Assembly (NCBI RefSeq): GCF_008692035.1
Contig: NZ_VTFG01000001.1
Location: 1,798,001-1,862,000, forward strand
DNA from: Pseudomonas marginalis
Lineage (GTDB): Bacteria > Pseudomonadota > Gammaproteobacteria > Pseudomonadales > Pseudomonadaceae
Length of the DNA: 64,000 nucleotides
Direction: 5' to 3'
Shown: piece after piece, positions 62,644 through 64,000 of the stretch
Numbering within the stretch: position 1 is the stretch's first letter
Layout of the letters: each line of letters opens with the position of its first letter
Program-made: the position numbers and the translations under genes
Notes under the pieces: generated by a model
Database searches by the model: none
Seen by the model: the letters and a program-made list of their open reading frames with translations, nothing else
Told to the model about the DNA's origin: nothing

Positions 62644-62866
62644 TCAAACCTCCGTATTTGTCGAAAGGGAAATCCAGCCTCAGGTATATACACAAGACAT
62701 TGCTTGGATAATACGTCGCAGGCGTTTAAATACAAGATTTATCTTTGTGCGGGAGGGGCTTCAGGAAGGTTGGAAACGCTGTCTGGCAGGCGCCCGCCGG
62801 GGCGTTCGGCGCAGTCACGCCGAAGCCCGGAAGCGGTTGTGAGGGGGGGTTACTTGCGAGGGATTG

Positions 62867-63289
62867 TCACGCCGTCCTGGCGGCGATGGCTTCGATTTCC
62901 ACCAGTGCACCGGGCAATGGCAACGCCACGACCTGCAACGCGGTGCGTGCGGGCTTGTTCGGCTGCTCGGGGGTGCCGAAGAACTGCGTATACCCACGCT
63001 GCAACCCGGCGAAATCCAGCTTGCCGCCCGTTTCCTCGGCGCCGACCAGGAATACCCGTAACTGCACGATATCGCCCAGGTCCAGGTCTTGCTGGCGCAG
63101 GATCTGGCGCAGCTTGTTGAAGACCGAAACCGTCTGCACTTCGGTGTTGCCAAACACCCCGGGAACCGTTGGATCAACCAGGTCCGGCAAGGTCCCGCTG
63201 ACAAAGATCAGGCTGGCGGACGCCGGTACGGTGACGGTCTGCGAGATCGGGAAATCGCCGATGCTGGTGCGTTGAATGCTGTCGCTCAT
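62867..63289 (-). CDS. RidA-family protein
   Basis: A 140-residue RidA/YjgF protein with the conserved arginine in ARTALQVVALPLPG and glutamate in ALVEIEAIA. It probably removes imines or enamines made by the FAD amine oxidase whose gene lies 11 bases upstream on the same strand. It ends 223 bases from the export operon start; membership in the azapteridine locus is uncertain. Confidence 0.87.
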   Translation of the reverse strand: MSDSIQRTSIGDFPISQTVTVPASASLIFVSGTLPDLVDPTVPGVFGNTEVQTVSVFNKLRQILRQQDLDLGDIVQLRVFLVGAEETGGKLDFAGLQRGYTQFFGTPEQPNKPARTALQVVALPLPGALVEIEAIAARTA

Positions 63290-63300
63290 GGTGTGTCTCC

Positions 63301-64000
63301 TTAAGAGGCGGCGAGTGCCGCGACCTGTCGTTGTTGGGTCACGCGTTCAGCCAGTTGCGCGACCACATGCCGCGCCGAGTTGGCCGCCGATTCCTGCCAG
63401 ATGCCCACGCCGCTTTGCACCAGGCCGTCGCCGGCGAAGTACACGCGGCCGTGGCCTTCTTCGAGCAAGGCGCTGGCATCGGCCGGGAAGTGTTCGCGTT
63501 GCAGCCACGGGCCTTCGCTGAAGGGGATCTGTTCCCAGGACACCGCCAGCGGGTGGCGCAGGTGTTTGGAATAGCCCGGATGCAGCAACTCCACGGCCTC
63601 CTTGGAGGTGGCGTACTGCTGGTCGAACGGTCGCGCGCCAAACGCATCGGCGCCCTCCCCGGTCACGTAGCCGGCCACCAGCAGGCCCTCGCGGGTGTTG
63701 AGGTCGTTGCTCGGATACCAGAGCAGGCGCGCCGGGTGTTCGATCCACGACAGGCCGCCGTAGGTGCGGTAGTCGGTTTCCCAGAAGCGTGGGGACTGCC
63801 ACGCCACTTTGGTGGCCTGGTCGCTGCGGGTGCTGAGCAAGGCGGCCTTGATCGGGTCGCTGAAGTCGGTGTCGAGCTTGGCCAGCAATGGCAGCGGCAA
63901 GGTCGAGACCAGATAGTCGGCGCGCACCACCTGCTCGCGACCGCTGCGTTGGTCGTGGTAGGTCACCGCCACGCCGCCTTCCAACTGACGAATCTGGCGC
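63301..64000 (-). CDS. FAD-dependent amine oxidase, C-terminal part (5' end outside window)
   Basis: The frame is open through base 64000, so the FAD-binding N-terminus is missing. The 233 visible residues carry the monoamine-oxidase-type LVSTLPLPLLAKL segment and the C-terminal FAD motif (GRVYFAGDGLVQSGVGIW and QESAANSARHV). The family oxidises primary amines or amino acids to imines. RidA next door fits this. The substrate is unknown. Confidence 0.8.
   Translation of the reverse strand, partial: RQIRQLEGGVAVTYHDQRSGREQVVRADYLVSTLPLPLLAKLDTDFSDPIKAALLSTRSDQATKVAWQSPRFWETDYRTYGGLSWIEHPARLLWYPSNDLNTREGLLVAGYVTGEGADAFGARPFDQQYATSKEAVELLHPGYSKHLRHPLAVSWEQIPFSEGPWLQREHFPADASALLEEGHGRVYFAGDGLVQSGVGIWQESAANSARHVVAQLAERVTQQRQVAALAAS

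Overview
The window looks like chromosomal DNA of a fluorescens-group Pseudomonas. The reasons are high GC content, a pfeRSAE-type ferric-enterobactin locus in the P. aeruginosa order, an OprD-family porin, a DUF3509 gene (to my knowledge a Pseudomonas family), and REP-type hairpins ending in CCCTCCCACATTT. I see no rRNA, tRNA, CRISPR array, phage or transposase. Both ends cut through genes.

Layout. 1-7.2 kb: a hybrid sensor kinase (cut at its 5' end) and a NarL/RcsB-type response regulator, followed by a short chaperone-usher fimbrial operon (pilin, chaperone, usher). 7.2-12.5 kb (minus): pfeE-pfeA-pfeS-pfeR for catecholate siderophore uptake. 12.6-16.8 kb: an acid phosphatase lipoprotein, an OprD porin, a DUF1624 membrane acyltransferase and a DUF4198 periplasmic protein. 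16.8-17.6 kb: a structured intergenic repeat. 17.6-35.5 kb: a nitrogen/carbon catabolic island with Lrp regulator, HAD phosphatase, GABA-type aminotransferase, hydroxyacid dehydrogenase and then a long minus-strand run (HAD, FAD oxidase, peptide-type ABC transporter, three-subunit HcnABC-like amine dehydrogenase, ArgE-type deacylase, succinate-semialdehyde-type dehydrogenase, tartrate-type dehydrogenase). The run is tightly packed, with four ATGA stop/start overlaps. 35.6-36.8 kb: two more copies of the structured repeat and a perfect REP hairpin. 36.8-43.7 kb: GNAT, cupin, LysR, then a D-amino-acid operon (D-serine dehydratase-like, RidA, an oxidase about 82% identical to the amine dehydrogenase beta subunit, aldehyde dehydrogenase). 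43.7-46.5 kb: a REPIN, DUF3509, two small unknown genes and a flavin monooxygenase.

46.8-62.6 kb is the most interesting part: a toxoflavin-type (7-azapteridine) biosynthetic locus. A seven-gene minus-strand operon encodes an O-methyltransferase-like protein, a flavodoxin-like/VOC fusion, a SUMF1 protein, GTP cyclohydrolase II, a WD40 protein, a class I methyltransferase and a RibD-type deaminase/reductase. A third methyltransferase converges on it. A divergent Cys-rich SufR-like regulator plus nitroreductase and a four-gene RND export operon complete the locus. The extra methyltransferases and the VOC fusion suggest a product other than plain toxoflavin, possibly a ring-contracted pyrazolotriazine of the pseudoiodinine/fluviol type (inference). 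The first gene of the operon has a perfect RsmA/CsrA-type site in a hairpin that pairs with its start codon. The window ends with a RidA protein and a truncated FAD amine oxidase.
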